Below the pieces are notes generated by a model. That model searched no databases and was not told the origin of the DNA. It saw only the letters and a program-made list of their open reading frames with translations. Made by a program: the position numbers and the translations under genes. Shown in pieces: positions 11,086 through 21,908 of a stretch of DNA of 64,000 bases (its first letter is position 1; each line of letters opens with the position of its first letter). The stretch spans positions 372,001 to 436,000 of the forward strand of contig NC_041686.1 in assembly GCF_900005765.1 (NCBI RefSeq), read 5' to 3'. This DNA is from Plasmodium relictum (Eukaryota > Apicomplexa > Aconoidasida > Haemosporida > Plasmodiidae).

Positions 11086-14000
11086 TCAAATCATCATTTT
11101 TATATCACCTTTATAGTAATTTATGTTAATTAATTCAAAACACTTAGATTTTTGCAATGATTTTAAATATCTATTTTTATGCCTAGGTATATAACTATTA
11201 TAAATTTCAAAAAAATGTTGATAATTATTAATTTTACAGATATCTGAATAGTCTATATATTTAATTAAACTATTCAAAAGAAAATTTGATATATATGCAT
11301 ATCTATGGTTCATAACAAAGAACGTAATATATTCCATTAACTTATTTAAATATAAGAAATATGAATGTTCACTTTTTTTTTTTATTTTTTTCAAAAATAA
11401 AACAAAATTATCATCATCATCTAACTGATTTGTAAATACGTTATTTTTTTTATATTCATTTTCCTTTTTTATTTTATTTGTATTTTTTTCTTCATGATTA
11501 CTTTCATCTTTATCTGACTGTTCTGATTCATTGGTTGATAATTTTGATAATTCATAATAAATATAATTTTCTAAAATATCTGAATTTTCTATGTAATTCT
11601 GAATATTATTAACAATATTATCATCAATGATATTTTTTTCTTTTTTTTCATCCAAAATTAAATTGTTTGCTTGATCTTTACTATTCTTATTTTCTGTATT
11701 TTCTAATGATTGATTAGTAGGATATTGACTTTCATCATTTTTCTCTTTTTTTACAACATTATTTTTTTCATTTATTTTTTTAACACCATATTCATGCTCG
11801 AATTTTTTCAATATATTTAAAATTGAAAAAGTATAATAATTTAAATAATTTTCTATGATACTCTTAAATTTAAATTTTTTATCTAATTTTAAACAAATTA
11901 GTAAGGATTCATTTATCTTTTTTTCTTTTAACAAACTTTCTAAACAATTCTCGTAAAAAATATTTTTTCTTTTTTCAAAAACATTTTCTGTATAAATTTC
12001 TTCACTTGTGTTTTTAAAAAATATCAGTTCTCCATTAATAGAAGCGGATACTATGCTATTATTATAATCTTTTAAACAAAATATTTTATCTTTATGATAA
12101 TTTATTGTAGATAACTTTTCACAACTCTTAATATTTATTATGCTAATATTACCATTACTATATCCATTTATTATACAATTGTCATTTAAAATTAGCATTC
12201 TTGTGATATTGAAATCAAGACTTTGTATGCTTTTTACACATGCATAATTACTCAAATTCCATATCCTTACACAATCATATGAGTTACTGTATAAAATATT
12301 TTCATTTTTTGAAAAAAAAATATTTTGAACAGACTTTTTATGACCTTCCAAAATTTTTAATAACTTTAAATTTTGAGTTTCAAATAATTTTATAGTTTTA
12401 TCTTTACTACATGTAGCAATAATTTTAGAATTAGGAGATATAGCTACATCATTAATTAAAACTTTATGTGGATAAATAGTCAAATTACTTCGAACAATTT
12501 CCTTATCATTCAAATGTTCGTCCAATTTTCTTTTTTTTTTATTATTTTTAATATTATTTAATTCAATTGTAAATTTCCATAGTTTTAAACTATTGTCTTC
12601 ACATACACTTACTAAAACTATTAAAGGAAACTTTTTTAAGTTTACATCTATTGAATTAATAGGATATAAATTATCTTTTAATACATATAAACATTCACAA
12701 TTTTTTAAATTCCATATAAAAATATTTTTATCATTAGATGCACTAAATAAAAGATTATTTTTTTCATTTAGCTTAATACATGATACAACATCTTCATGAC
12801 CAATTAATAATGTTTGACTAATCAAGTTTTCAAATTTTAATATTCTAATTATATTATCTCCTAATAAAACTACAGCATTTTTTTTTTTATTATTATAATC
12901 ATAATTTTTATCCATTATTTCTTCATTTTCACTTTTATATTTTTCATCAGATAACTCATTATGAAGAGAATCGAAAAATAAAATTTCAAAAATACCTTCA
13001 AGTTTACATATATAATTATTAATCAATTTGAAGTTTCTTATATCGTAAATTAATATAGAATTATCCTCACGAAATATATATAATTCGTTTTTTAGTAGAA
13101 AAAATTTTCTTATGTTGCTAGCGTTAATTAGCATTTTATTTTCTTTAAATTTGTATATGATTTCTCCTTTTAAAGGATTATAAAAAAGTAAATTTCCTTT
13201 ATCATCATGAGTTAATATTAGCCATTTTATATTTTCATCATTTATTATTAATTTTCCTTTTTTATTTTTGTAAATACTGGATGGTATTATTAATGCATTG
13301 TTTATATCATTGCTTAAATAAATTTGCTTTATTGGACTAAATGTAATTACATTATTATTTTTATCTTTCTTTTTTTTTTTATTATTATTTTTACTCTTTA
13401 AATTATTAATTTCTTCTTCATTATATGAGTTTAAAATATTAAGGTTCCATACATTCATGATTTTATCATTACCAATACTTATGAAACCAATTAATTTTTC
13501 ATCTTCATCATTTTTAACATTTTCACCTTCATCTTCGTCATTTTTGACATTTTCATTTTCAATTTTATCATTTTTAACATATTCGTCACTTTTTTTTTCT
13601 TCAATTTCATCACTTTGAACAGCTAAAAAAAGAAATTCCTTTATTCCACTCATGTGATCTTCACAAGAGATGATCTTTTCACCTTTCACTGAATCATAAA
13701 TAAAAACATTTTTTGTTACATCTGAGCTTATAATAAAATTTTTATACATTTTTAAGTTTGTAATTCTACTATTATGTATTTTATAAGATATTTTTAATTT
13801 ATAAGTATTTAAATTATATATATTTATTAATCCATTATTATATCCAACAACTAATTTTTTATATTCTACTTCACTATAATAAAAACATGATATAACAATA
13901 TTCACTGTTTTCCATATTTTCATTTTTTTTAAGCATACCCAATTATAACTATATGAATAAAAATTTTTTCCTTCATTTTCTTTATGATCATATAAATAAA

Positions 14001-14424
14001 TATCTTTCTCATTTCTATCTATTTCTTCATTCTCATTTTTACATTCATCTTTTATTTCATCATTAAGCATTAAAACATAATAATGTATATTGTTGTCATC
14101 TGTCGATAAGAATATATTTTTACTGGAATAATAAAAATGTCTTATATTACTGAATAAAGATATACAATATTTATTTAAATATTTTTTATGATAGAACTCT
14201 TTCACATCATCAATATCTACGCAAGATTCTAATATACATGTTGGATATAGAATATTATATTTAAAAATATTGCAATTGACAATATTTTCTACTTTGAAAG
14301 CATATATATTATTATTACATAAACTTAAAAATAATTCATACTCCTTTGAATAAAAAACATTTTCATCGCCTTCATAAAAGTCAAAGAACTTATTTTCAAT
14401 TTCAATATTTGTAATGATCGGCAT
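11086..14424 (-). CDS. UTP13: U3 snoRNP / SSU processome WD-repeat protein UTP13 (TBL3), 1112 aa
   Basis: UTP13 is a UTP-B subcomplex component of the small-subunit processome that carries out early 18S rRNA processing in the nucleolus. The gene is one exon with ATG at 14424. Two tandem WD40 propellers are visible: an N-terminal one (to about residue 480) and a second with clear repeats, for example LIGHEDVVSCIKLNEKNNLL, ASNDKNIFIWNL, INDVAISPNSKIIATCSKDK, and ILEGHKKSVQNIFFSKN. After a low-complexity acidic linker (about residues 870-1000) the C terminus contains the Utp13 family domain, ending in FEIYNSYIPRHKNRYLKSLQ. The protein is longer than animal TBL3 (about 800 aa) because of Asn/Lys/Asp insertions. 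One inserted loop holds three copies of a ten-residue unit (ENVKNDEDE-like). It is divergent from the gene at 18124. Confidence 0.9.
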   Translation of the reverse strand: MPIITNIEIENKFFDFYEGDENVFYSKEYELFLSLCNNNIYAFKVENIVNCNIFKYNILYPTCILESCVDIDDVKEFYHKKYLNKYCISLFSNIRHFYYSSKNIFLSTDDNNIHYYVLMLNDEIKDECKNENEEIDRNEKDIYLYDHKENEGKNFYSYSYNWVCLKKMKIWKTVNIVISCFYYSEVEYKKLVVGYNNGLINIYNLNTYKLKISYKIHNSRITNLKMYKNFIISSDVTKNVFIYDSVKGEKIISCEDHMSGIKEFLFLAVQSDEIEEKKSDEYVKNDKIENENVKNDEDEGENVKNDEDEKLIGFISIGNDKIMNVWNLNILNSYNEEEINNLKSKNNNKKKKKDKNNNVITFSPIKQIYLSNDINNALIIPSSIYKNKKGKLIINDENIKWLILTHDDKGNLLFYNPLKGEIIYKFKENKMLINASNIRKFFLLKNELYIFREDNSILIYDIRNFKLINNYICKLEGIFEILFFDSLHNELSDEKYKSENEEIMDKNYDYNNKKKNAVVLLGDNIIRILKFENLISQTLLIGHEDVVSCIKLNEKNNLLFSASNDKNIFIWNLKNCECLYVLKDNLYPINSIDVNLKKFPLIVLVSVCEDNSLKLWKFTIELNNIKNNKKKRKLDEHLNDKEIVRSNLTIYPHKVLINDVAISPNSKIIATCSKDKTIKLFETQNLKLLKILEGHKKSVQNIFFSKNENILYSNSYDCVRIWNLSNYACVKSIQSLDFNITRMLILNDNCIINGYSNGNISIINIKSCEKLSTINYHKDKIFCLKDYNNSIVSASINGELIFFKNTSEEIYTENVFEKRKNIFYENCLESLLKEKKINESLLICLKLDKKFKFKSIIENYLNYYTFSILNILKKFEHEYGVKKINEKNNVVKKEKNDESQYPTNQSLENTENKNSKDQANNLILDEKKEKNIIDDNIVNNIQNYIENSDILENYIYYELSKLSTNESEQSDKDESNHEEKNTNKIKKENEYKKNNVFTNQLDDDDNFVLFLKKIKKKSEHSYFLYLNKLMEYITFFVMNHRYAYISNFLLNSLIKYIDYSDICKINNYQHFFEIYNSYIPRHKNRYLKSLQKSKCFELININYYKGDIKMMI
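13501..13588 (-). repeat. Three-copy 30-nt coding repeat in UTP13
   Basis: Three imperfect units spaced exactly 30 nt (near 13509, 13539, 13569) encode KNDxxE(N/G)ENV-type acidic units in a loop of the first propeller. Such tandem repeats are a likely site of length variation between strains. Confidence 0.75.
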
Positions 14425-15605
14425 TGTAAAAAAAAAAAAAAAAAAAAGCTTATAACTTCAGATAAGGGGATAAATATATAAACATATAGTCATAATTCTT
14501 CCTTTTTTTCAAACAAAAATTTAAAAATATATCTTAAATTGTTTTATTTATAAAAGTTAAGTACTATGTAAATTTAAATATTTTTTTAATTTTTTTTTTT
14601 TTTTTTAGGAAATAATATATTCAAATATATATTTTTTTAATTGAATAAAAAAAAAAAAATATATTAATTTTTATAATTAAAATGATTCAAAGTTATTTAA
14701 AATATCCCAATTATTTATATATTAGTCTATATAATTACTCTTATACAAGATTTAAATTAAATTTTTTTTTTTTTACAACTTTTATATTTAAAAACTAAAA
14801 GGAAAAAAAAAGAGGTATAATATAATTTAATTTAAAAATATATTTTTATTACATCATTTTTTTAATATTTTTTACTTTTTACTTTTAATAGCATTTATTT
14901 CCTATTTTATTTTTTAATATTTTTATGACGGTATTCTACAAATTCTTTTTTTTTTTTTTATATTAGGTAATTTGCAATTTATAACAAAATAATATGTATT
15001 TATAATAATTTTTGCAAAATAACTTTAATTTAAAATAAATAGAAAAAAAAAATCTCTAGTTTTAAATTGTAAATTTAAAATAGGAGAATGGTTTAAAATT
15101 ATATAAATCAAAAAAAAAAAAAAAAAAATTCAAATAATGATTTTATATAGACTTTTATTTACTTAGCTTGTTCTTTTTATAAAAATTAACTGGAAGATAT
15201 TTTTTATATTATTTTTAAAAATAAATTACTTCTTTATTATTTTATTTTAAACAAAATGGATTCCTATAGCATATAGAAAAAGTAGTAATGCTATTTCTTA
15301 ACAATAATTAAAAATACTATATATGCTCTTTATTTTATTTTCACTTTTTAATAATATTATTCAGTAAAGAACATTAAATATTCTGAAATGTATACACTAA
15401 ATTTATTTTTATTCAGGAATCTTTGAAATGTTAAAACATATATTAAAGAAATAGTATGTATGAGCACATATAAACACTAAAAAGTAATTACAGAAATATA
15501 TTACAAAATTAAATTTCACATATTAAAAATATAAAAATAAATATAAATTTTAGTAATATCATAATAGTACAATATAATGCTTTATAAAGAAAAGAAATTA
15601 TGCGC

Positions 15606-15611
15606 TAGCTA
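15606..15611. promoter_or_regulatory. TAGCTA word, AP2-O-type motif candidate
   Basis: TAGCTA overlaps GCTAGC in an otherwise G/C-poor gap. TAGCTA is the published recognition word of the ookinete factor AP2-O. One isolated copy is weak evidence, and function is inferred only. Confidence 0.25.
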
Positions 15612-16315
15612 TATAAAATGTGTTGTTTAAAAAAAAAAAATTTAGAAGTATTTGTAATTTCTTTATAAGATTTCTATTAAGTCATATAAAAATAAGTTTA
15701 TTACAACAATTTTACATTAAAAATACTTTAAGTTTTTATGAAGTCTTATAATTTTATTAATATAGTATTAAAGAATCATTTATTATTAAAATATTTTACT
15801 ATCCTTATATATGTAAATATATATGAATATATGCCTAAACAAGCATATGATTTCTCTTATTAATTAGTGCAATTATCTCTATAATTATCATAACATTTCT
15901 TGTTGCAATTATTCCTTTATCGTTATAATTATTGATACCAACAATAATTAATTTTTGGTTATCTCATATTTTTTTCTATTTTTACAATGTTATTTTTTTA
16001 ATTTTATTTTCTTGATAACAAAAAATTGTTAAAAATAAAAAAAAATATATATATATCAAATAAAATTAATAATAATATATTAAGAATTTAGTCATTTTTA
16101 TACTTTATGATTGTTACTTCAGTGATAAACAAATATTTATTTAAAATACATAGGTTTCCTCTAATTTTATAATATATATATATTACAGCTTCATTTTTAA
16201 AACATTTTTCTTATGAGTTTTTTTATTATTTTTAATTTAATCTTTAATCTTATTACTATTATCAATAAAATCAATTTAAATTTAAGTTAATGAATATTAT
16301 TACTGTTATTTCATT

Positions 16316-16323
16316 TGCATGCA
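16316..16323. promoter_or_regulatory. TGCATGCA palindrome, ApiAP2-type motif candidate
   Basis: A perfect TGCATGCA palindrome lies about 1.8 kb upstream of the 766-aa gene and 1.9 kb upstream of UTP13. TGCATGC(A) is the known target of AP2-Sp-type domains. The palindrome could serve either gene; function is not shown. Confidence 0.35.
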
Positions 16324-18123
16324 CTAGTATATTTGTATCATATTTAATATATAAGGCAAAAAAATGTTTTACAAAATTAAAAAAAAAATGTTAGTTTAAT
16401 TATAAAAAATAAAATGTTTGCAATCATAAAAAACTTCGAATAAAAAAATGAAAATTATATGATATAAAAAAATAGCATTTTTATATAATTAAATATTTTC
16501 CATGTAAATATACTTAATTTTTTTTTTTTTCTTTACGAATAAAGATGCCTAGAATTGCAAATTAAAAAAAAAAATTGTCAAATTTTTTTTTAATATCCTC
16601 TTTACTTTTTTAATAGTTTATTGTTTCATTGTTTTATCAGAACCAAAATAGTTTTTTTTTTTTTTTTTTTCTTATGTACGCATTTTATTTTTCATAATTT
16701 TATTATATATATATATATATATATATGTATAAATATGCATATATAAGGTTTTTGTTTTTGGCCTGTATAATATCATTTGTTTAACTTTTGTTTTAAAAAT
16801 GTATTCTTATGAATATTTTGCTATGAATTCTATATATATTGAATTTCTTAATTTAAAAAATATATTACATGATAGTAAGAATACTTTAAATCAGTATATA
16901 TAATATCTAGATGGATTAATTTTTTTTTATTTTTTTAAATGAAGAAATTTTTTAATTTTAATTTTTATTTACTATAATGACAATAATAGATATATAAAAA
17001 AGCTTCCAAGTTACATTTGAAGGGTAATAAGAAAAGAAAATAAGAAAAAAAAAATATTCATATATATATATATATATATGTAAAGTAAATATTAAATATA
17101 TCTTAATTAAAAAACATGTAATGTATTGTTATATTTATGAATGGAAGACTACACATTTTATATTTTAAAACAAAAGAAATAGTAAAATGTATAAAAATGA
17201 GATACCTACATATTATTTACATAAATGTAATTTTTTCTTTTTAGATAATGTATTACTTAAATTAATACTACTGAATAATGCATAAATGATTTTTTTTTTT
17301 ATCATATTAAGAAATATGTTGTAATTTATTTTTTTTTATATTGGTATTTCACCTATTTTAAATGAATTATAATTAGTACTGTACTGTATTGTCTTTTTTT
17401 TTTTTTTTTTTTTTATCTCCCCTTTTTCTTTGCAAAAATTTATTTATTATAAATACTTAATTTTTATATCTCCTTTTTTAGATGAAAAAATATAGGAAGT
17501 ACTCAAATTTTGCATAGTAATTCAGTTAATGTCATATTTATTTTTATATATGCATATATGAATACATAAAAAGAAGAGTAAAATAAAAAAATAAGTCCTA
17601 TTTTATGTATTTATAATAGAAGGGAAAAAAAAAGAAATTAATATATATATATATATTCTAAATATATTTTTATGAGCATTGAATAATAAAAAAGTATAGT
17701 TAAAAATTTTTTTTTTTTATTCTTAGAAATTACACTATTGATAATAATGTATAATCCTTTTTCTATTTATATAGCTACTTTATACTTTTATCTTATTTTT
17801 GTACTGTCATAATATCTTTTAATTAAAATTTTAATGATTATTTTTAACTTAATTTTAGAATAATACTTTACAAATATATATATAAATTATAGAAAGCATA
17901 CTTATATAAATATACATTTTATTGAGATGATATAATATCATTTAAAATTTCCTTATGTTTTTTTTTTTTTTTTGTTTTATAACAATATAAATTATTTTTA
18001 TTTATATGTATATATATAAATTTTTTTTTTATAATTTAATAAAAAATTTATGAAATTTATTCCTTTATATATATAATTTATATATAATATAAAAACAAGT
18101 ACTAAAAAAAAAAAAAAAAAACA

Positions 18124-20424
18124 ATGAACAGTACAAATGAAATTAATAATGATGGAAAAATAAATTATCATCACAACTTGAGAAAAAATAGAAAACCACG
18201 TAATTATGATTTTGAGTATTTTGATGAATCCCTAAATAAACCAAAATGTAGAAAAAAAAGAAAAAAAAAAAAAACATTGAAAAGTATAGTAGGTTGTATT
18301 AATAAAAATATAAATTCTCTTAATATGCATAAACTTAAAAGATCATATATAAAAAGAAAATATAAACAAAAAAATTTTTGCAGTAACGGTGATATAATAA
18401 AAGACAGAAGTGAATATATTTTAGACAAAAACTATTATTTATCACATAAATCAATTAATATTGAAAATCCCTACCTTAAAAATAATAAAACAAAAAAGTT
18501 TAATTTAGACAAAAATGTGTATTTATTTAATTCAAGTATTACTTTAAGGAATAATAATATAAAAGCAGATAGAATATGTGAATATTTAACTTACAAAACT
18601 AATACTATATGGAAATATATGGGATCAACAGTTAAATTTAAATTACTAAATGATCAACAAGAAAAATATATTTTTTTGAAGAATATGAAGAAACATATAA
18701 TATTTGAAATTATTAAAATAGCTATGTTTGCGTTGCTGAAAGTTAATTTAAATGATAATAATATTTATACACTTAAGTTTATAGGTATGCAAAAAACATT
18801 AAAAAAAAATTATGATAATAATAATGTATTATTAAGAAATAGTTGTCAAGTGAATGAAAATAATTTTGATTATAATAATGATAAAAATAGTAATGAAAAA
18901 AAAAAAAGTGAATATAAGAAAAATAATTGTAAGACAAAACAGGAGAATAAGGATTTAAGTAATTCTTCAAATGATAAAAAATATTTGAATTTTTTTAGTA
19001 CTAATTCTAAAGATTCTAAGTTGAACATAAATAAAAGATTAGAAATAAAAAATGATATATTAAATCAAGGGGTAACTGTATCAGAAATATTAGATTTTGT
19101 AAAAGAAAAATACGAAAAATACTACGAAAATGTTAAACAATATATTGTGACTACATTAAACATATACTGTGCTTTAAATATTTTTAAATTAATTAGAAGA
19201 GGTAGATATGCTATTTGCAAATATGATAATTTTAATATTTTTAAAGTGAAATATTATAGAAAATATCATAAATTTTTTTATTCTTTAAAAGGGGAAGAAG
19301 AAATTCTAATGAATATTAAAAATTATTTGAAATCTTTTTATTACGATAAAAACAAAGAAAAAAATGTTACAACAAGTAAAGAAGTTTATCAAACAAATAA
19401 ATACGATCTTTATAATACAATTAATGAAAAAAATAAAATAATTAAAAAAAGAAAAAAAAGAAATGTAACTAAAGATAAAGTAGGTATCAATAACATAAAT
19501 ATAAAAGAAAATGTACTTGATACAACTTATACTTCATGTAAAAATAAAAGGTATGGAAGTTCTATAGATGATATTCCTTTATATAATAATAATAATAAAC
19601 CAAATGATTTTAAAAATAATGTGTTGTTATCTGTTAAGAAAAGGGGGAAAAAAAAAGTAAAAAAAGTTAAGGATAGTCAAACTGATGTTGTATATGAGTC
19701 AAATAGTAATGAGGATATAACTGAGCCTGAAACCAGTGTTATAAATAATAATACATATAATTCATTAGATTACTGTGATGATAAAATAAAAAATGTTTTC
19801 ATTGATTTAAACAAAATTAATATAAAATGTATTAAAGTTGTTTATGGGATGAAACATTTTTTTTGTTCTTATGATACTAAAGAAAAAAGTGATAAAAACT
19901 TTGAAATTATAAAAGTACAAAAAAAATATGACTTATTAAGAAGGAAACATATGATAAATATGAATTTAAGATATAATTTTCTCTATAATACCAAGAGATT
20001 ATTAAATAGTTATTGCTATGTTAATGACGATTGTAATTTAACAAATACAACAAATTTTTTTTTAAGAAATAATAATATAAAAAAGGAAGAAGAAAAAAAG
20101 GCACCTCAATATGGAAAACAAAAAAAACAAAATAATGAAGATGACTCATCAATACACGAAAAATATAATTATGTTAATTTTAACTTAAGCTATAAAACAT
20201 TGAGAAAAAAAATGATTTGCTTACGACATTTTACAAGTAATAGCAAAAAAGATGAAAAATGTTTTAAACAGAAGCATGAAATAAGAATAAAAGATAAATT
20301 ACAAAACGCACATAATGACTACTTAATACACACTTACTCGATTAATTCTAATTTTTCTAACCCTTTAAGTAATGATGAATTTTCAATTAATTTTGAAAGC
20401 CAATGTTCTCAAAAAAGTATATAA
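18124..20424 (+). CDS. Basic protein of unknown function with possible winged-helix fold, 766 aa
   Basis: Single exon with ATG at 18124 preceded by a long A run, stop at 20424. The protein is strongly basic, with lysine/arginine clusters near residues 38-50 and 440-450, consistent with a nuclear location. I recognise no firm family. Two segments look globular: residues about 155-225 (helical, ending NIYTLKFIG) and about 305-375, where GVTVSEILDFVKEKY, a second helix and a hairpin ending LIRRGRYAICK follow the helix-helix-strand order of winged-helix or linker-histone-like (H15) domains. The two may be halves of one domain separated by an Asn/Lys insertion. The rest is low-complexity. A DNA- or chromatin-binding role is an inference from charge and this pattern; it may be something else. 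Confidence 0.8.
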   Translation: MNSTNEINNDGKINYHHNLRKNRKPRNYDFEYFDESLNKPKCRKKRKKKKTLKSIVGCINKNINSLNMHKLKRSYIKRKYKQKNFCSNGDIIKDRSEYILDKNYYLSHKSINIENPYLKNNKTKKFNLDKNVYLFNSSITLRNNNIKADRICEYLTYKTNTIWKYMGSTVKFKLLNDQQEKYIFLKNMKKHIIFEIIKIAMFALLKVNLNDNNIYTLKFIGMQKTLKKNYDNNNVLLRNSCQVNENNFDYNNDKNSNEKKKSEYKKNNCKTKQENKDLSNSSNDKKYLNFFSTNSKDSKLNINKRLEIKNDILNQGVTVSEILDFVKEKYEKYYENVKQYIVTTLNIYCALNIFKLIRRGRYAICKYDNFNIFKVKYYRKYHKFFYSLKGEEEILMNIKNYLKSFYYDKNKEKNVTTSKEVYQTNKYDLYNTINEKNKIIKKRKKRNVTKDKVGINNINIKENVLDTTYTSCKNKRYGSSIDDIPLYNNNNKPNDFKNNVLLSVKKRGKKKVKKVKDSQTDVVYESNSNEDITEPETSVINNNTYNSLDYCDDKIKNVFIDLNKINIKCIKVVYGMKHFFCSYDTKEKSDKNFEIIKVQKKYDLLRRKHMINMNLRYNFLYNTKRLLNSYCYVNDDCNLTNTTNFFLRNNNIKKEEEKKAPQYGKQKKQNNEDDSSIHEKYNYVNFNLSYKTLRKKMICLRHFTSNSKKDEKCFKQKHEIRIKDKLQNAHNDYLIHTYSINSNFSNPLSNDEFSINFESQCSQKSI

Positions 20425-21908
20425 AGAATTAAAAAAAAAAAAAAAAAGGAAATTACAAAATAATTTATTCAAAATAAGTATATTTGTATTCATATATATT
20501 TATTCATATATCTTTAAAATTGTCTAAAATATTTATGTAAGTGATTTTAATATTATATATAAATAAACATTAAAAGGATTTTTACTAAATAAATCATATT
20601 TTACCGAATAATTAATTAGAAATGCAAAATATTAAAAAAAATAATCATCTTTAATAAAATTTTAGAGAAAATCAAAATTTTTATATTAATTTTCTTATCT
20701 TATAAAATATAGAAAAAAGAAATAAAAAATTTAATGCACATATACTACACATAAAATTAATATGATTAACAAAAAAAAAAAAAAAAATAAAATAACAAAA
20801 ATTAATAAATTAGCCTTTTTTTTTATATTTTATTTTTTTAAGTAACATAGAACTGATTATTCTTTCTATTTACATTTTTTTTTTTTATATATTATTTTGT
20901 CTTTAATAAAAAAGAAAATTTTTTGTAGTTTTAACTTTTTTTTTTTTTTTTTTACATTTCTTTTGCATTAAAAAATTTTATAAATCGCCTGATGTTTTAG
21001 TATGCATTATTTTATATTCATTTTTAATATACATTATTTATTTTTTTTTCTTTTATATTTATATAAATATATATATATATATATATTTTTTTTTTTTTTG
21101 TATTAAATATTTTTGTATAGAATATAATTATATTTATTTTTCATTTTGTATTTTAATAATGTTATACGCAATATCATAAATTATTTTATATTTATTTTTT
21201 TTTTTTAATTTTTTATTTGTTCTTTTTACTTTGTTTTGTCTTTTTTTTTTCTTTTTCTATAAAAATTCTAACGCATATAGTTTAAAAATAAAATAAGAAA
21301 CTTCTAAAAAAAATTATTAAATGTATAGATAAACTATACCTTTTCTCTTTTTTAACAAGAAAGTATATACATACTATAAATCATTTATATAAAGTCAAAA
21401 CCAAAGTTAAAGAAGAAAAAACTGTCTTCTGTATAATAAATACCTTTTCATATTAAAAAATAAAAAAGAAAATAAATGTATTATATATGAATTATATAGT
21501 TATATAAAAATTTAGTTTTATATATTTACAGAAAAAAAAGAAAAAAATTAATTAATAATTAAAATAATATCCATTAAAGAAAACAACTTATGTAAATTTT
21601 TCAAATTTTAAATATTAAAAATGATTAATTATATTATTTTTTTCATTCATTTATTTTTTCATATATTTAAGAAAAAAAAAAATTGAAACATAAAACTATA
21701 TACATATAAATATAAAAATTATATAATTTTAAATGGTTTTAATTATTTGTATAATTATGTTTATTTTTTCATTAAAAAAAATAAAACAAAATATCTATAT
21801 ATATGAAGTTAAAAAAAAATTTTGTTCCATGTAATAATATATATAAAAAAGTAAAACATAATAAACTAAAAAGAAAAAACAGATATATATTTGATTTATT
21901 GTGTTTAT
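20425..21908. other. Convergent intergenic gap
   Basis: 1.5 kb between 3' ends of the 766-aa gene (+) and nicalin (-). It has many T and A runs and a TA run at 21068-21086; no ORF or RNA gene seen. Confidence 0.6.

Larger units (their letters stand above)
14425..18123. other. 3.7-kb divergent promoter region
   Basis: Gap between the start codons of UTP13 (-) and the 766-aa gene (+). I see no ORF of coding character and no tRNA-like or other GC-rich RNA. Landmarks are a TAGCTA word inside GCTAGC at 15604-15611, an octamer TGCATGCA at 16316-16323, a TA run near 16705-16726, and T runs at 16651-16670 and 17396-17414. The length is large even for a divergent Plasmodium promoter. Confidence 0.6.
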
